From the NCBI GenBank assembly GCA_030646035.1, contig JAUSMY010000036.1, positions 62,001 to 126,000 of the forward strand: a stretch of DNA of 64,000 bases, in the 5' to 3' direction. Source of the stretch: Thermodesulfovibrionia bacterium (GTDB taxonomy: Bacteria; Nitrospirota; Thermodesulfovibrionia; UBA6902). This document shows, in pieces, positions 39,774 to 47,259 of the stretch. The first letter of the stretch is position 1. Every line of letters begins with the position of its first letter. Under the pieces are notes generated by a model that was given only the letters and a program-made list of their open reading frames with translations, was not told where the DNA came from and searched no databases. The position numbers were made by a program, and so were the translations under genes.

Positions 39774-40814
39774 TCAGTCTATATAATAAAAGAATTTGGG
39801 ATAAGTGTTATATTCTTCCTTGAACCTCAAGACCTGCTTCGTGGCCAAAATCTTTCTGACTTCGCTTTCAGGATCAAGGAGGTTGCCGAATTTTCTTGCC
39901 CCAACAGGGCAGGCCTCAACACAGGCCGGGTATCTCCCATCTCTTACCCTCTGCAGGCAAAATGTGCATTTTTCCATAACGCCATTCATACGCGGCCTGT
40001 TGCCTAAGTAGTGGGTCTTTGGATTCATATCCTCCGCAGGAAGATTTGGCTGGGCCCAGTTAAAGCGCCTTGCCCAATAAGGACATGCCAGCAGGCACAT
40101 CCGGCAGCCTATGCACCAATTGTAATCAATTACAACTATGCCGTTTGGGTCCCTGTATGTTGCCTGGGTAGGACACGCCTTGACGCAGGCAGGTTTTTCG
40201 CACTGCTGGCATTGAACAGGGAAATAGAAGGCATCCTTTTCAGGCACCTTATCAGGCTCGTAATAATGCTCTGTTTCGCCGGAGACACCGACAGCATTGT
40301 AAGCATTCCCGCCGACCTGCACGCCATGATTCCCAAGCGCGCTGGTTTCCGGATAACCCTTGTCCAATTTATCGGCAGAGAAGGCGAGATTTCCTTTCTC
40401 CATCTTCAGCACGCGTATCCATTCAATCTCAGGGTCATGACGTGACTGATTGTTCTCTTGTACGCAAGCCTTAACGCACCGCCTGCAGCCTATGCACTTT
40501 GAGATACTGAGAGCGTAACCGAAAAGAACGCCCTTAACAGGAGGCGCATTGGAGACTGTCGTTTTCTTTCCGAACTCCTCGGTATACCTCTTTTCCAGGC
40601 GCTCGATACACTCCTTTTTCTGCCCATCGGTCATAAGCTCGAAGTGCCCCTGTAAATGTTCTGCCAACTCAACTTTAGCCTCTGCATCAGCAGGAACTGC
40701 GCTAAGCGCTGCTGCACCCGCCACGGCCGCAATACCCATGTTCTTTAAGAAATCACGACGGGTATTGTCCCCATCATCCCTTTCTTTTTTTATATCTATT
40801 CTTTCTTCTGACAT
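39774..40814 (-). CDS. Tat-exported 4Fe-4S ferredoxin subunit (four clusters)
   Basis: A 346-residue iron-sulfur protein of the PsrB/DsrO/HmcB kind. A twin-arginine signal (RRDFLKNMGIAAVAGAAAL) indicates folded export. Four cysteine groups can hold four 4Fe-4S clusters: CIGCRRCVKAC, CQQCEKPACVKACP, CIGCRMCLLACP and CTFCLQRV...CVEACP. The region LMTDGQKKECIERLEKRY after the signal is shared in part with the 101-residue protein encoded upstream. ATG 40814 is chosen over TTG 40817 because AAGGAGG lies 5 bases before the latter. Confidence 0.92.
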   Translation of the reverse strand: MSEERIDIKKERDDGDNTRRDFLKNMGIAAVAGAAALSAVPADAEAKVELAEHLQGHFELMTDGQKKECIERLEKRYTEEFGKKTTVSNAPPVKGVLFGYALSISKCIGCRRCVKACVQENNQSRHDPEIEWIRVLKMEKGNLAFSADKLDKGYPETSALGNHGVQVGGNAYNAVGVSGETEHYYEPDKVPEKDAFYFPVQCQQCEKPACVKACPTQATYRDPNGIVVIDYNWCIGCRMCLLACPYWARRFNWAQPNLPAEDMNPKTHYLGNRPRMNGVMEKCTFCLQRVRDGRYPACVEACPVGARKFGNLLDPESEVRKILATKQVLRFKEEYNTYPKFFYYID

Positions 40815-40832
40815 CAATGCCTCCTTAAAGTA

Positions 40833-41138
40833 TTAAGCAGTAACGTGATAATCATGCAGTATTTCATTGAGCATCTGCTTTTTCTCTTCGTCTGTCATAA
40901 GTACAAGTTGTTTCTGAGACATAACCTTGTCCTGCTGAAGGTCATCATTCATGTAAGTTGTATTTACCCTCTTTCTGAGAGCACTATCAGAGGACTTTGA
41001 TATCAAGATCGTTGAAAAAACTGCACCTGCTGCTACAACCCCTAATGCGGCGGCCTTAATAAATGTCCGCTTTGAGACATCTACCTTCCCTTCTTTAGCG
41101 GCCTTATCATCCTTGATTTCCTGTTTATCCTTAATCAT
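40833..41138 (-). CDS. Small Tat-signal protein of NrfD complex operon
   Basis: A 101-residue protein with a Tat-like signal (KRTFIKAAALGVVAAGA, using KR in place of RR). The mature part has no cysteines and ends in LMTDEEKKQMLNEILHDYHV. That ending resembles the segment after the Tat signal of the next gene product (LMTDGQKKECIERL). It has a purine-rich ribosome site and lies 18 bases before the ferredoxin gene, so it is probably an accessory subunit or assembly factor. Function unknown. Confidence 0.65.
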   Translation of the reverse strand: MIKDKQEIKDDKAAKEGKVDVSKRTFIKAAALGVVAAGAVFSTILISKSSDSALRKRVNTTYMNDDLQQDKVMSQKQLVLMTDEEKKQMLNEILHDYHVTA

Positions 41139-41283
41139 AATAAAATCTCCCCTCCCTCAAAAAAAGTATAGTATTTTAATGGAATCACCTTATCTTGTCA
41201 ATCATAACAGGGCTGATCAGATTATGGCGCGATAACCGGCATTTTGGTGCTATAATTATTATATTTCTAATAGTTGGAGATCA

Positions 41284-41700
41284 ATGCTTTCAGTCACCAC
41301 TGAAAAAGAGAAGGCTCTCAGAGAGAAGCTCAAAAGCCTTGCCATCTTTGAAAAGGATATTCAGGAGAAGTTTATCCGCTCCGGGGGCAAGGGCGGGCAG
41401 AACGTAAACAAGGTTTCCACCTGCGTCTATCTCAAGCACATTCCCACAGGCATTGAGGTCAAATGCCAGAAGGAACGGACACAGGGGCTGAACAGATACC
41501 GCGCCCGCGAACTGTTATTTAAAAAGATCGAGCGTCTTATTAAAAAGGATGAGTGCGAAGAGGAACAGCGCGCTGAAAAAATAAGGCGTCAGAAGCGCAA
41601 ACGTTCCAAACGCGCGAAAGAGAAGATGCTTGATGATAAGCATATGCTATCGCAGAAGAAGAAAGAGCGCGGTTCAGTTTCGGAGCGGAGAGAGGACTGA
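41284..41700 (+). CDS. Release factor-like protein with GGQ motif
   Basis: A 138-residue protein made of a single class-I release-factor peptidyl hydrolase domain with [13 protein letters not shown] (GGQ about residues 37-39) and a basic C-terminal tail ([14 protein letters not shown]). No codon-recognition domain is present. This is the layout of ArfB/RF-like rescue factors that free stalled ribosomes, but the exact class is uncertain. The stop is followed directly by the TTG of the TauE gene. Confidence 0.82.
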   Translation: MLSVTTEKEKALREKLKSLAIFEKDIQEKFIRSGGKGGQNVNKVSTCVYLKHIPTGIEVKCQKERTQGLNRYRARELLFKKIERLIKKDECEEEQRAEKIRRQKRKRSKRAKEKMLDDKHMLSQKKKERGSVSERRED

Positions 41701-42675
41701 TTGGATTTATTTAAGATCTTTTTTCCAGTATCAGGCGTTGAGACCTATATATTTCTGCCGCCGCTGGTGGCTTTTGTGGTCTCTTTTTTTACATCCATGG
41801 GCGGGGTTTCAGGCGCGTTCCTGCTCCTGCCGTTTCAGATGAGCGTTCTTAACTACACAAGCCCTTCTGTAAGCGCGACCAACTTTGTATTTAACATCGT
41901 AGCGATCCCAAGCGGCGTCTACCGCTATATAAAAGAAGGCCGCATGGCATGGCCTTTGACATGGGTGGTCATTGTCGGGACATTGCCCGGCGTCTTCATA
42001 GGTTATTACCTTAGAGTGCAGTATCTGCCCGACCCGCGCGCCTTCAAGCTCTTTGTGGGCTGCGTGCTTCTGTATCTTGGAAGCAGGCTCTTTTATGAAA
42101 TGACCGGCAGGGCATCTGCTGGTAAAGACAAGATCAAGGCCCTTGATGAGAAGTTCAAACAGAGGGCTGCAGAGATAAAGAAAGAGCAGAATGCCAAAGT
42201 TGCATCAGGTCTTCCAAAAGAGGCTGTCGTAAAGACGATCTCATTCACTCTTTCACGTGTGGAATATGAGTTCTGGGGCGAGAGGTTTTCATACAGCACG
42301 CCTGCAATGTTTCTGCTTGCGTTTATTGTCGGTATCATAGGCGGGACATACGGCATCGGAGGAGGCGCGATCATTGCGCCATTCTGCGTGGCTGTCTTCC
42401 ATCTGCCAGTTTATACGGTGGCAGGGGCCGCGCTTATGGGAACATTTTTAACATCAATTGCAGGCGTCGCTCTCTACAGCATCATGCCTGCAAAAGCAGG
42501 CCTTTCCACATCGCCGGACTGGATGCTCGGGATACTTTTCGGCATCGGTGGATTTGCAGGAATGTATTTAGGCGCTCGTTTTCAGAAGTTCATGCCGCAG
42601 AAATTTATCAAATTGATGCTCGCTACGATAATCATCTTCCTGGCATTGAAATATATTGTTCAATACTTCAGTTAA
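41701..42675 (+). CDS. TauE/SafE-family membrane permease
   Basis: A 324-residue membrane protein with about eight helices in two halves of the TauE/SafE family (PPLVAFVVSFFTSMGGVSGAF and GIIGGTYGIGGGAIIAPF, the family's duplicated glycine-rich motif). A charged cytoplasmic insert of about 60 residues (KDKIKALDEKFKQRAAE) separates them. Members export sulfite, sulfoacetate or other organic anions; the substrate is not evident. The start TTG follows the previous stop with no gap. Confidence 0.85.
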   Translation: MDLFKIFFPVSGVETYIFLPPLVAFVVSFFTSMGGVSGAFLLLPFQMSVLNYTSPSVSATNFVFNIVAIPSGVYRYIKEGRMAWPLTWVVIVGTLPGVFIGYYLRVQYLPDPRAFKLFVGCVLLYLGSRLFYEMTGRASAGKDKIKALDEKFKQRAAEIKKEQNAKVASGLPKEAVVKTISFTLSRVEYEFWGERFSYSTPAMFLLAFIVGIIGGTYGIGGGAIIAPFCVAVFHLPVYTVAGAALMGTFLTSIAGVALYSIMPAKAGLSTSPDWMLGILFGIGGFAGMYLGARFQKFMPQKFIKLMLATIIIFLALKYIVQYFS

Positions 42676-42683
42676 CGATGAAA

Positions 42684-43031
42684 CTACCCGGCTCGCAGTT
42701 TTTTCGCGCGTCCGGCTGAGCGCTTTGTTAGGCCACTTGCCTTTATGGTCTCATTGATCAATCTCAACTCAAGTCGATAACCGAGGGCATGAGCATATTT
42801 CTGTAATGTGGCCAATGATGGCGAGTGCTTCCCTTTTCCGGATTCCAGGCGTGCCACAGCAGACTGCGTTGTCCCGATACGTTTGGCGGCCTCCGTCTGA
42901 GTGATACCGGCTGCGGTGCGTGCCTTCAAAAACTCGTCGAAGAGGGCAAACTCCTCATTGAGCCGATCATATTCGGCCTTAACATCCGTACGAGCAAGCG
43001 CGCGAGACTTAAGTTCTTTGTGTGTCAGCAT
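42684..43031 (-). CDS. higA: HigA-type antitoxin (XRE helix-turn-helix)
   Basis: A 115-residue antitoxin with a helix-turn-helix DNA-binding domain (TQTEAAKRIGTTQSAVARLESGK, about 46-68) and a basic C-terminal tail. It is expected to bind and neutralise the toxin encoded just upstream and to repress the pair's promoter. AAGGAGGT precedes its ATG and lies inside the toxin gene; the coding overlap is 23 bases. Confidence 0.88.
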   Translation of the reverse strand: MLTHKELKSRALARTDVKAEYDRLNEEFALFDEFLKARTAAGITQTEAAKRIGTTQSAVARLESGKGKHSPSLATLQKYAHALGYRLELRLINETIKASGLTKRSAGRAKKLRAG

Positions 43032-43350
43032 TTTTTACCTCCTTCATACGCCGTCGAGCTGTTGCAATCTCTCTGGCCGGTGTCTTGTCTGTTTTTTTGA
43101 TGAACTGGTGAAGCACCATGATCTTTTTGCCGACCATTGTGCAGTAGAAGACACGTGAAATTCCTTCTGCTGCTTTTAGCCGCAATTCAAATAGGCCCTC
43201 GCCTAATGCGCGTGTATGCGGCATACCCAAGTCTGGACCAAATATCTCCATCCTGTCGGAATATCGGAGATAGCGGGCAAGAAAGCCTGCCGGCATGGCG
43301 AGGATTTCCTGTTGCACTGATTCACTGTAATAGGTGAGTGTCCAGTTCAC
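43009..43350 (-). CDS. higB: HigB-type toxin (RelE superfamily, Gp49-like)
   Basis: A 113-residue toxin of the phage Gp49-like/HigB family. LFELRLKAAEGISRVFYC and VLHQFIKKTDKTPAREIATARRRM are the recognisable RelE-fold blocks. These RNases cut mRNA at the ribosome. The toxin-first gene order is typical of higBA. The two genes lie beside a decayed transposase, as part of a small accessory patch. Confidence 0.88.
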   Translation of the reverse strand: MNWTLTYYSESVQQEILAMPAGFLARYLRYSDRMEIFGPDLGMPHTRALGEGLFELRLKAAEGISRVFYCTMVGKKIMVLHQFIKKTDKTPAREIATARRRMKEVKNADTQRT

Positions 43351-43356
43351 GATATT

Positions 43357-43385
43357 ATTATAGCGGATTTGCTATATTGAAGCAA
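43357..43385 (-). promoter_or_regulatory. higBA promoter with overlapping palindromic operator
   Basis: On the minus strand a TATAAT (43362-43357) stands 17 bases after a TTGCTT (43385-43380). A perfect inverted repeat, TATAGC-N6-GCTATA (43359-43376), covers the -10 and the spacer. Such a palindrome over the core promoter fits autorepression by HigA, which is usual for this family. Confidence 0.6.
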
Positions 43386-43386
43386 A

Positions 43387-43620
43387 ATGCCGGAAGCTCA
43401 TCTTTGGAAGTTTCAACCTAATGGGGAAGATACCGGAGCAAGAAGGCTGTTTCCTACTGATGATGCTATTTTGAAGTCTCTATATATGGCAGCGTTGGAA
43501 CTCGAAAGAAAATGGACCGTGTGCCAATCAGAGGCTGGTTCTAGGCCTATTCTCAGCTTTGAGGACAGGATACAGTGAAAATCGGACTCACACAGTTTGT
43601 GAGAGACTCCCGTTTTTAAT
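43387..43620 (+). pseudogene. Decayed IS256-type transposase 3' end
   Basis: A 63-residue frame, EDTGARRLFPTDDAILKSLYMAALELERKWTV, resembles the C-terminal end of IS256/mutator-type transposases (ending with KKWTMPI...FEDR). After KWTV the expected PIRxW appears only in another frame and FEDRIQ in a third, so the end is frameshifted. The upstream catalytic part is missing. GGACTCACACAGTTTGTGAGAGACTCCC downstream (from about 43586) may be the remaining terminal inverted repeat. Confidence 0.65.
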
Positions 43621-43665
43621 GGTGGCGGTTTTTCGCCGCTGTTAAAACCCCTCTGAAGCGCTATG

Positions 43666-44103
43666 TTATGTGTTTTTATTTCCAATAGTAATATTTTCTA
43701 ACCACTCTTCTTTTATTTTTGTATTTTTGCTCCATAGTTCCTTTCGCATTGCAACTACTGTTTTTATGTATGTGTTTTTACATGGGTTCTGGCTAAATTG
43801 GGCTAGATTTTTAATAACTTCATCGTTAGCAAATAAAACAGAGTTTAACAATTCTGTTTCAATTTCTTTTTCAACGTCGCTAATACTTTTTAAATCATCT
43901 CTGAATTCAGCTATGTGTTGCATGCCAGTTTCTGGGTCTAATTTTGTAAGCATAAGAATTAAAATGGTTTTATATCTACGGCTTTTCAATTCATGTTCTT
44001 TTTCTTTTATTTGACTTTGATGTTGAAACATTGATTGAAAGTACGCTCCGATAATACCTCCAAAACCTAATGCTGTTATTATTGAAATTATTAATTCGTT
44101 CAT
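43666..44103 (-). CDS. AT-rich hypothetical membrane-anchored protein
   Basis: A 145-residue protein with one N-terminal membrane helix (MNELIISIITALGFGGIIGAYF), then a basic and charged, mainly helical region (QSQIKEKEHELKSRRYKTI). No family was recognised. It is more AT-rich than its neighbours and lies beside a transposase remnant and a toxin-antitoxin pair, so it may have been acquired horizontally. No strong ribosome site is visible. Confidence 0.55.
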   Translation of the reverse strand: MNELIISIITALGFGGIIGAYFQSMFQHQSQIKEKEHELKSRRYKTILILMLTKLDPETGMQHIAEFRDDLKSISDVEKEIETELLNSVLFANDEVIKNLAQFSQNPCKNTYIKTVVAMRKELWSKNTKIKEEWLENITIGNKNT

Positions 44104-44255
44104 TTTGTTTTCTCACACAAGAATTAGTATACCGCCGTCCGTATTTGCTGGAATACGAATATCATAGTTATATGAATAAGAAAATACAACAACAAAATAT
44201 AGTGGCTTAGCTTGAAGAAAAAAGGCTATTAATTAAGAGGGTAAAAGAATCTTTT

Positions 44256-44285
44256 TTGCAATATCATATTCAATCTCCTTATAAT
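44256..44285 (+). promoter_or_regulatory. Candidate promoter of dapL
   Basis: TTGCAA at 44256-44261 and a consensus TATAAT at 44280-44285 are 18 bases apart. They lie 42 bases before the GTG start of dapL, which follows a CGGGAGG ribosome site. Confidence 0.55.
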
Positions 44286-44326
44286 AAACGACTTTTATAA
44301 CTATCAAATTCCCCGGGAGGATCGAA

Positions 44327-45502
44327 GTGAGTAAAAAGGTTTCTGCAGAACTTGCCAACAGGGTAAAAAAACTGCCGCCGTATCTCTTTGCAGCCATAGA
44401 TGATATGAAGCAGGAGGCGCTCAAAAAAGGCGTTGACCTTATAGATCTGAGCATAGGCGACCCTGACATTCCTACGCCAAGGCATATTGTTCAGAGGATG
44501 AAGAAGGCTGTTGAGAATCCTGAGCACCACAGATATCCGTCATATGCAGGTATGCTCTCGTTCAGGCAGGCTGTTGCTGACTGGTACAAGAGAAGGTTCA
44601 AGGTCACGCTCGACCCAAAGACAGAGGTGGTCTCTCTCATAGGTTCAAAAGAGGGTATCGGGCATATACCTCTTGCATTCGTAAATCCCGGAGACGTTGT
44701 GCTTGTGCCTTCGCCCGGATATCCGGTTTATCCTGTTGCAACTCTATTTGCGGGCGGGAAGAGCCACATCATGCCGATCATCGAGAAGAACAAATATCTC
44801 CCTGACCTGAAGGCGATTCCAAAAGATGTCCTGAAGAAGGCGAAGCTCATCTTTATCAATTATCCGAACAACCCGACGTCCGCATGTGCCGGTAGAGGTT
44901 TTTATAAAGAAGTGATCGCCTTTGCAGCAAAGCACAATATCATCGTCTGTCATGATGCTGCGTACTCAGAGATCTACTACGACGGGAAGAAGCCTTTGAG
45001 CTTTCTTCAGATACCCGGAGCCAAGGATGTTGGTATTGAATTTCACTCTCTCTCAAAGACATGCAACATGACAGGATGGAGGATAGGTTTTGCAGCAGGC
45101 AATAAAGATGTTATAGCAGGGCTTGGCAAGATAAAGTCAAATCTGGACTCAGGAATTTTTCAAGCGATACAGGAGGCGGGGATAGCTGCGCTCGAGACGG
45201 AAGAGCCTGTTCTTGACAGGATAAGGAAGACATATCAGGGCAGAAGGGATGTGCTGTATAAAGGATTAAAGGAGATCGGCATTAAGGCTATAAAGCCTGA
45301 AGCCACTTTCTATCTCTGGGCAAAGGTCCCGGCAGGATACACTTCTTCAAAATTCGCAGCGCTCCTCCTGGATAAGGCAGGTGTTCTCGCAACTCCGGGC
45401 AACGGTTTCGGCGCGCCGGGCGAAGGATATATAAGATTCGCGCTTACCGTAGATGAGAAGAGGATGAAAGAGGCTGTAGAGAGGATAAAGAAGGCGCTTT
45501 AA
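44327..45502 (+). CDS. dapL: LL-diaminopimelate aminotransferase
   Basis: Converts tetrahydrodipicolinate to LL-diaminopimelate in one step for lysine and peptidoglycan synthesis. The 391-residue class I aminotransferase has LPPYLFAAID and IDLSIGDPDIPTP at the start, YPNNPTSA, and the PLP lysine in HSLSKTCNMTGWRIG. Its length and motifs fit DapL better than generic aspartate aminotransferase. GTG start after CGGGAGG. It lies 5 bases before folK. Confidence 0.9.
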   Translation: MSKKVSAELANRVKKLPPYLFAAIDDMKQEALKKGVDLIDLSIGDPDIPTPRHIVQRMKKAVENPEHHRYPSYAGMLSFRQAVADWYKRRFKVTLDPKTEVVSLIGSKEGIGHIPLAFVNPGDVVLVPSPGYPVYPVATLFAGGKSHIMPIIEKNKYLPDLKAIPKDVLKKAKLIFINYPNNPTSACAGRGFYKEVIAFAAKHNIIVCHDAAYSEIYYDGKKPLSFLQIPGAKDVGIEFHSLSKTCNMTGWRIGFAAGNKDVIAGLGKIKSNLDSGIFQAIQEAGIAALETEEPVLDRIRKTYQGRRDVLYKGLKEIGIKAIKPEATFYLWAKVPAGYTSSKFAALLLDKAGVLATPGNGFGAPGEGYIRFALTVDEKRMKEAVERIKKAL

Positions 45503-45507
45503 ATAAC

Positions 45508-45972
45508 ATGCCTAAAGCTTACATCGGCATCGGCTCAAACCTCGGCAACAGGGAAGAGAACTGCATGAAGGCAGTCTCTCTTCTCAGAGACAACGGCATC
45601 AAAGTTACAAAGCTTTCATCCATGATAGAGACCGAGCCGTGGGGATTGGAAGGCCAGCCGAAGTTCATCAATATGGCGGTCGAGGCTGAGACCGCTTTAT
45701 CTCCTCAAGAACTTTTGAAACTTCTCAAAGAGATCGAGTCTGAAATAGGGCGTGAGCCTGCTGAACGCTGGGGCCCGCGGATCATTGATCTCGATATATT
45801 GCTCTATGATGCCCTTGTTTTAAAAACTCCTGAACTGGAGATACCGCATCCGCATATCGCAGAGAGGGAATTTGTTTTAAAGCCTCTTTCAGAGATCGCG
45901 CCAGAGAAGATTCACCCGGTTTTGAAGAAGAGTATCAGCGAGCTGCTTTCACAATATCCCCGAAGTTCCTGA
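45508..45972 (+). CDS. folK: 2-amino-4-hydroxy-6-hydroxymethyldihydropteridine pyrophosphokinase
   Basis: Transfers pyrophosphate from ATP to the pterin in folate synthesis. The 154-residue protein has the GIGSNLGNREENC N-terminus, ETEPWGLEGQPKFINMAV and the signature RWGPRIIDLDILLYD. It ends inside hisH (convergent overlap of 38 bases). Confidence 0.95.
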   Translation: MPKAYIGIGSNLGNREENCMKAVSLLRDNGIKVTKLSSMIETEPWGLEGQPKFINMAVEAETALSPQELLKLLKEIESEIGREPAERWGPRIIDLDILLYDALVLKTPELEIPHPHIAEREFVLKPLSEIAPEKIHPVLKKSISELLSQYPRSS

Positions 45973-46588
45973 GCAGGCGCAGGCCGAGGGCCTGGCTCTT
46001 TTCCGGGTGGAACTGCACGGCATAGACATTATCCTTCCATATTGAAGATGTGAACTCAATTCCGTAGTCTGTAGTAGTAGCGATTATGGAACTGTCTTCA
46101 GGCGCAACGTAATAAGAATGCACAAAGTAGAAGAAACTTTTATCCGGGATGCCCTTTAACAGCGGATTTTCTTTTTTGATCTTCACTTCATTCCATCCCA
46201 TGTGAGGGACCTTTAAAGTTGAGAGTTGAGAGTTAAGAGTTAAGAGTTTTTGATCTCCGAAATTAAATCTTGGGACCTTTCCTTTAAAGATATCAAGTCC
46301 CATGCACTTTCCAAACTCCTCTGATTCGCTGAAGAGCACCTGAAGGCCGAGGCATATGCCGAGAAACGGCTTGCCGCTTTTTATTGATTCAACGACCGTA
46401 TCATTCAAATTGAGGTTTTTCAGCTCGCCCATGCAGTCCTTAAACGCGCCCACACCGGGAAGCACTACGCCGTCGGCATTTTTCACATCCTCAGGCCTGT
46501 TCGTTACCATGACCTCAACGCCTGCCTTTTGAAATCCCTTTTCAACGCTCCTGAGATTCCCCATTCCGTAATCAATGATCGCTATCAT
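45935..46588 (-). CDS. hisH: Imidazole glycerol phosphate synthase glutaminase subunit
   Basis: The glutaminase subunit that feeds ammonia to HisF in histidine synthesis. The 217-residue protein has class I amidotransferase motifs: the nucleophile in LGICLGLQVLF, GVGAFKDCMG and the catalytic FHPEKS. Between VPRFNFG and KVPHMGWN it carries an extra stretch, QKLLTLNSQLSTL, encoded by a 7-bp tandem repeat. The reading frame is intact. No other his gene is adjacent. Confidence 0.94.
   Translation of the reverse strand: MIAIIDYGMGNLRSVEKGFQKAGVEVMVTNRPEDVKNADGVVLPGVGAFKDCMGELKNLNLNDTVVESIKSGKPFLGICLGLQVLFSESEEFGKCMGLDIFKGKVPRFNFGDQKLLTLNSQLSTLKVPHMGWNEVKIKKENPLLKGIPDKSFFYFVHSYYVAPEDSSIIATTTDYGIEFTSSIWKDNVYAVQFHPEKSQALGLRLLRNFGDIVKAAR
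46218..46245 (-). repeat. 7-bp tandem repeat inside hisH
   Basis: Four heptamers, GTTGAGA, GTTGAGA, GTTAAGA, GTTAAGA (plus-strand reading), lie end to end in the coding sequence and encode LLTLNSQLSTL on the minus strand. Because the unit is 7 bases, a gain or loss of one unit would shift the frame. The enlarged loop lies just before the conserved KVPHMGWN. Confidence 0.8.
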
Positions 46589-46713
46589 GTTTTTATATTA
46601 TGGGATTGAGTAAGTAAATTCAATTGAGGCGTTTAAGCCATCACTTGAAAAAATAAATCAGTTGGGTTACCGTATATATTATTTTTTGAAAAAGGTGTAT
46701 ATTTATAACTGAC

Positions 46714-47259
46714 ATGATACCTAAAAAGATATTCTTCACTAAAGGCGTAGGGGTTCACAAGGACAGTCTGGCATCTTTTGAGATGGCTTTGAGAAAGGCC
46801 GGGATCGAGAAGTGCAACCTTGTGTATGTCTCAAGTATCTTTCCTCCGGAATGCACAATAATACCCAGACGCAAAGGCCTGGACCTGATAAAGCCCGGAC
46901 AGATTACCTTCTGTGTAATGGCGAGAAACTCAACAAATGAGCCTAACAGGCTTGTCTCATCCGCGATCGGGCTTGCCGTGCCCAAGGATAGAAAGAATTA
47001 TGGGTATCTTTCCGAGCACCATTCTTTTGGTGAGACAGCAAAAAAGGCAGGTGACTATGCAGAGGACCTGGCTGCATCTATGTTAGCCACTACACTCGGT
47101 ATATCATTTGACCCTGATGAGGCATGGGACTCCAGAAAACAGGTATATAAGGCGAGCAAGTATATCTTTAAATCCATGAACGTCTGTCAGTCTGCAGAGG
47201 GCGAAAAATCCGGACAGTGGACGACTGTTGTTGCGGCTGCAGTCATGTTGATCGATTAA
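46714..47259 (+). CDS. pdaD: Pyruvoyl-dependent arginine decarboxylase
   Basis: Decarboxylates arginine to agmatine using a pyruvoyl group made by self-cleavage of the proenzyme. The 181-residue protein has the [28 protein letters not shown] start and YVSSIFPPE, whose VSS holds the serine that becomes pyruvoyl. [11 protein letters not shown]-like and WTTVVAAAV elements complete the pattern. This family is common in archaea and scattered in bacteria. TTG-started speB follows with no gap, so the two form the arginine-agmatine-putrescine route. Confidence 0.93.
   Translation: MIPKKIFFTKGVGVHKDSLASFEMALRKAGIEKCNLVYVSSIFPPECTIIPRRKGLDLIKPGQITFCVMARNSTNEPNRLVSSAIGLAVPKDRKNYGYLSEHHSFGETAKKAGDYAEDLAASMLATTLGISFDPDEAWDSRKQVYKASKYIFKSMNVCQSAEGEKSGQWTTVVAAAVMLID

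Noticed and set aside
39774-40814. Operon as a classical molybdopterin (DMSO/polysulfide) reductase
   Set aside because: No molybdopterin catalytic subunit gene is present next to the ferredoxin and NrfD genes; the upstream gene is a small Tat protein followed by an unrelated divergent gene.
41284-41700. Full peptide chain release factor (prfA/prfB)
   Set aside because: Only the GGQ hydrolase domain plus a basic tail is present (138 residues), so codon recognition is absent.
46218-46245. hisH as a frameshifted pseudogene due to the tandem repeat
   Set aside because: The repeat keeps the reading frame and all glutaminase motifs on both sides are in the same frame.
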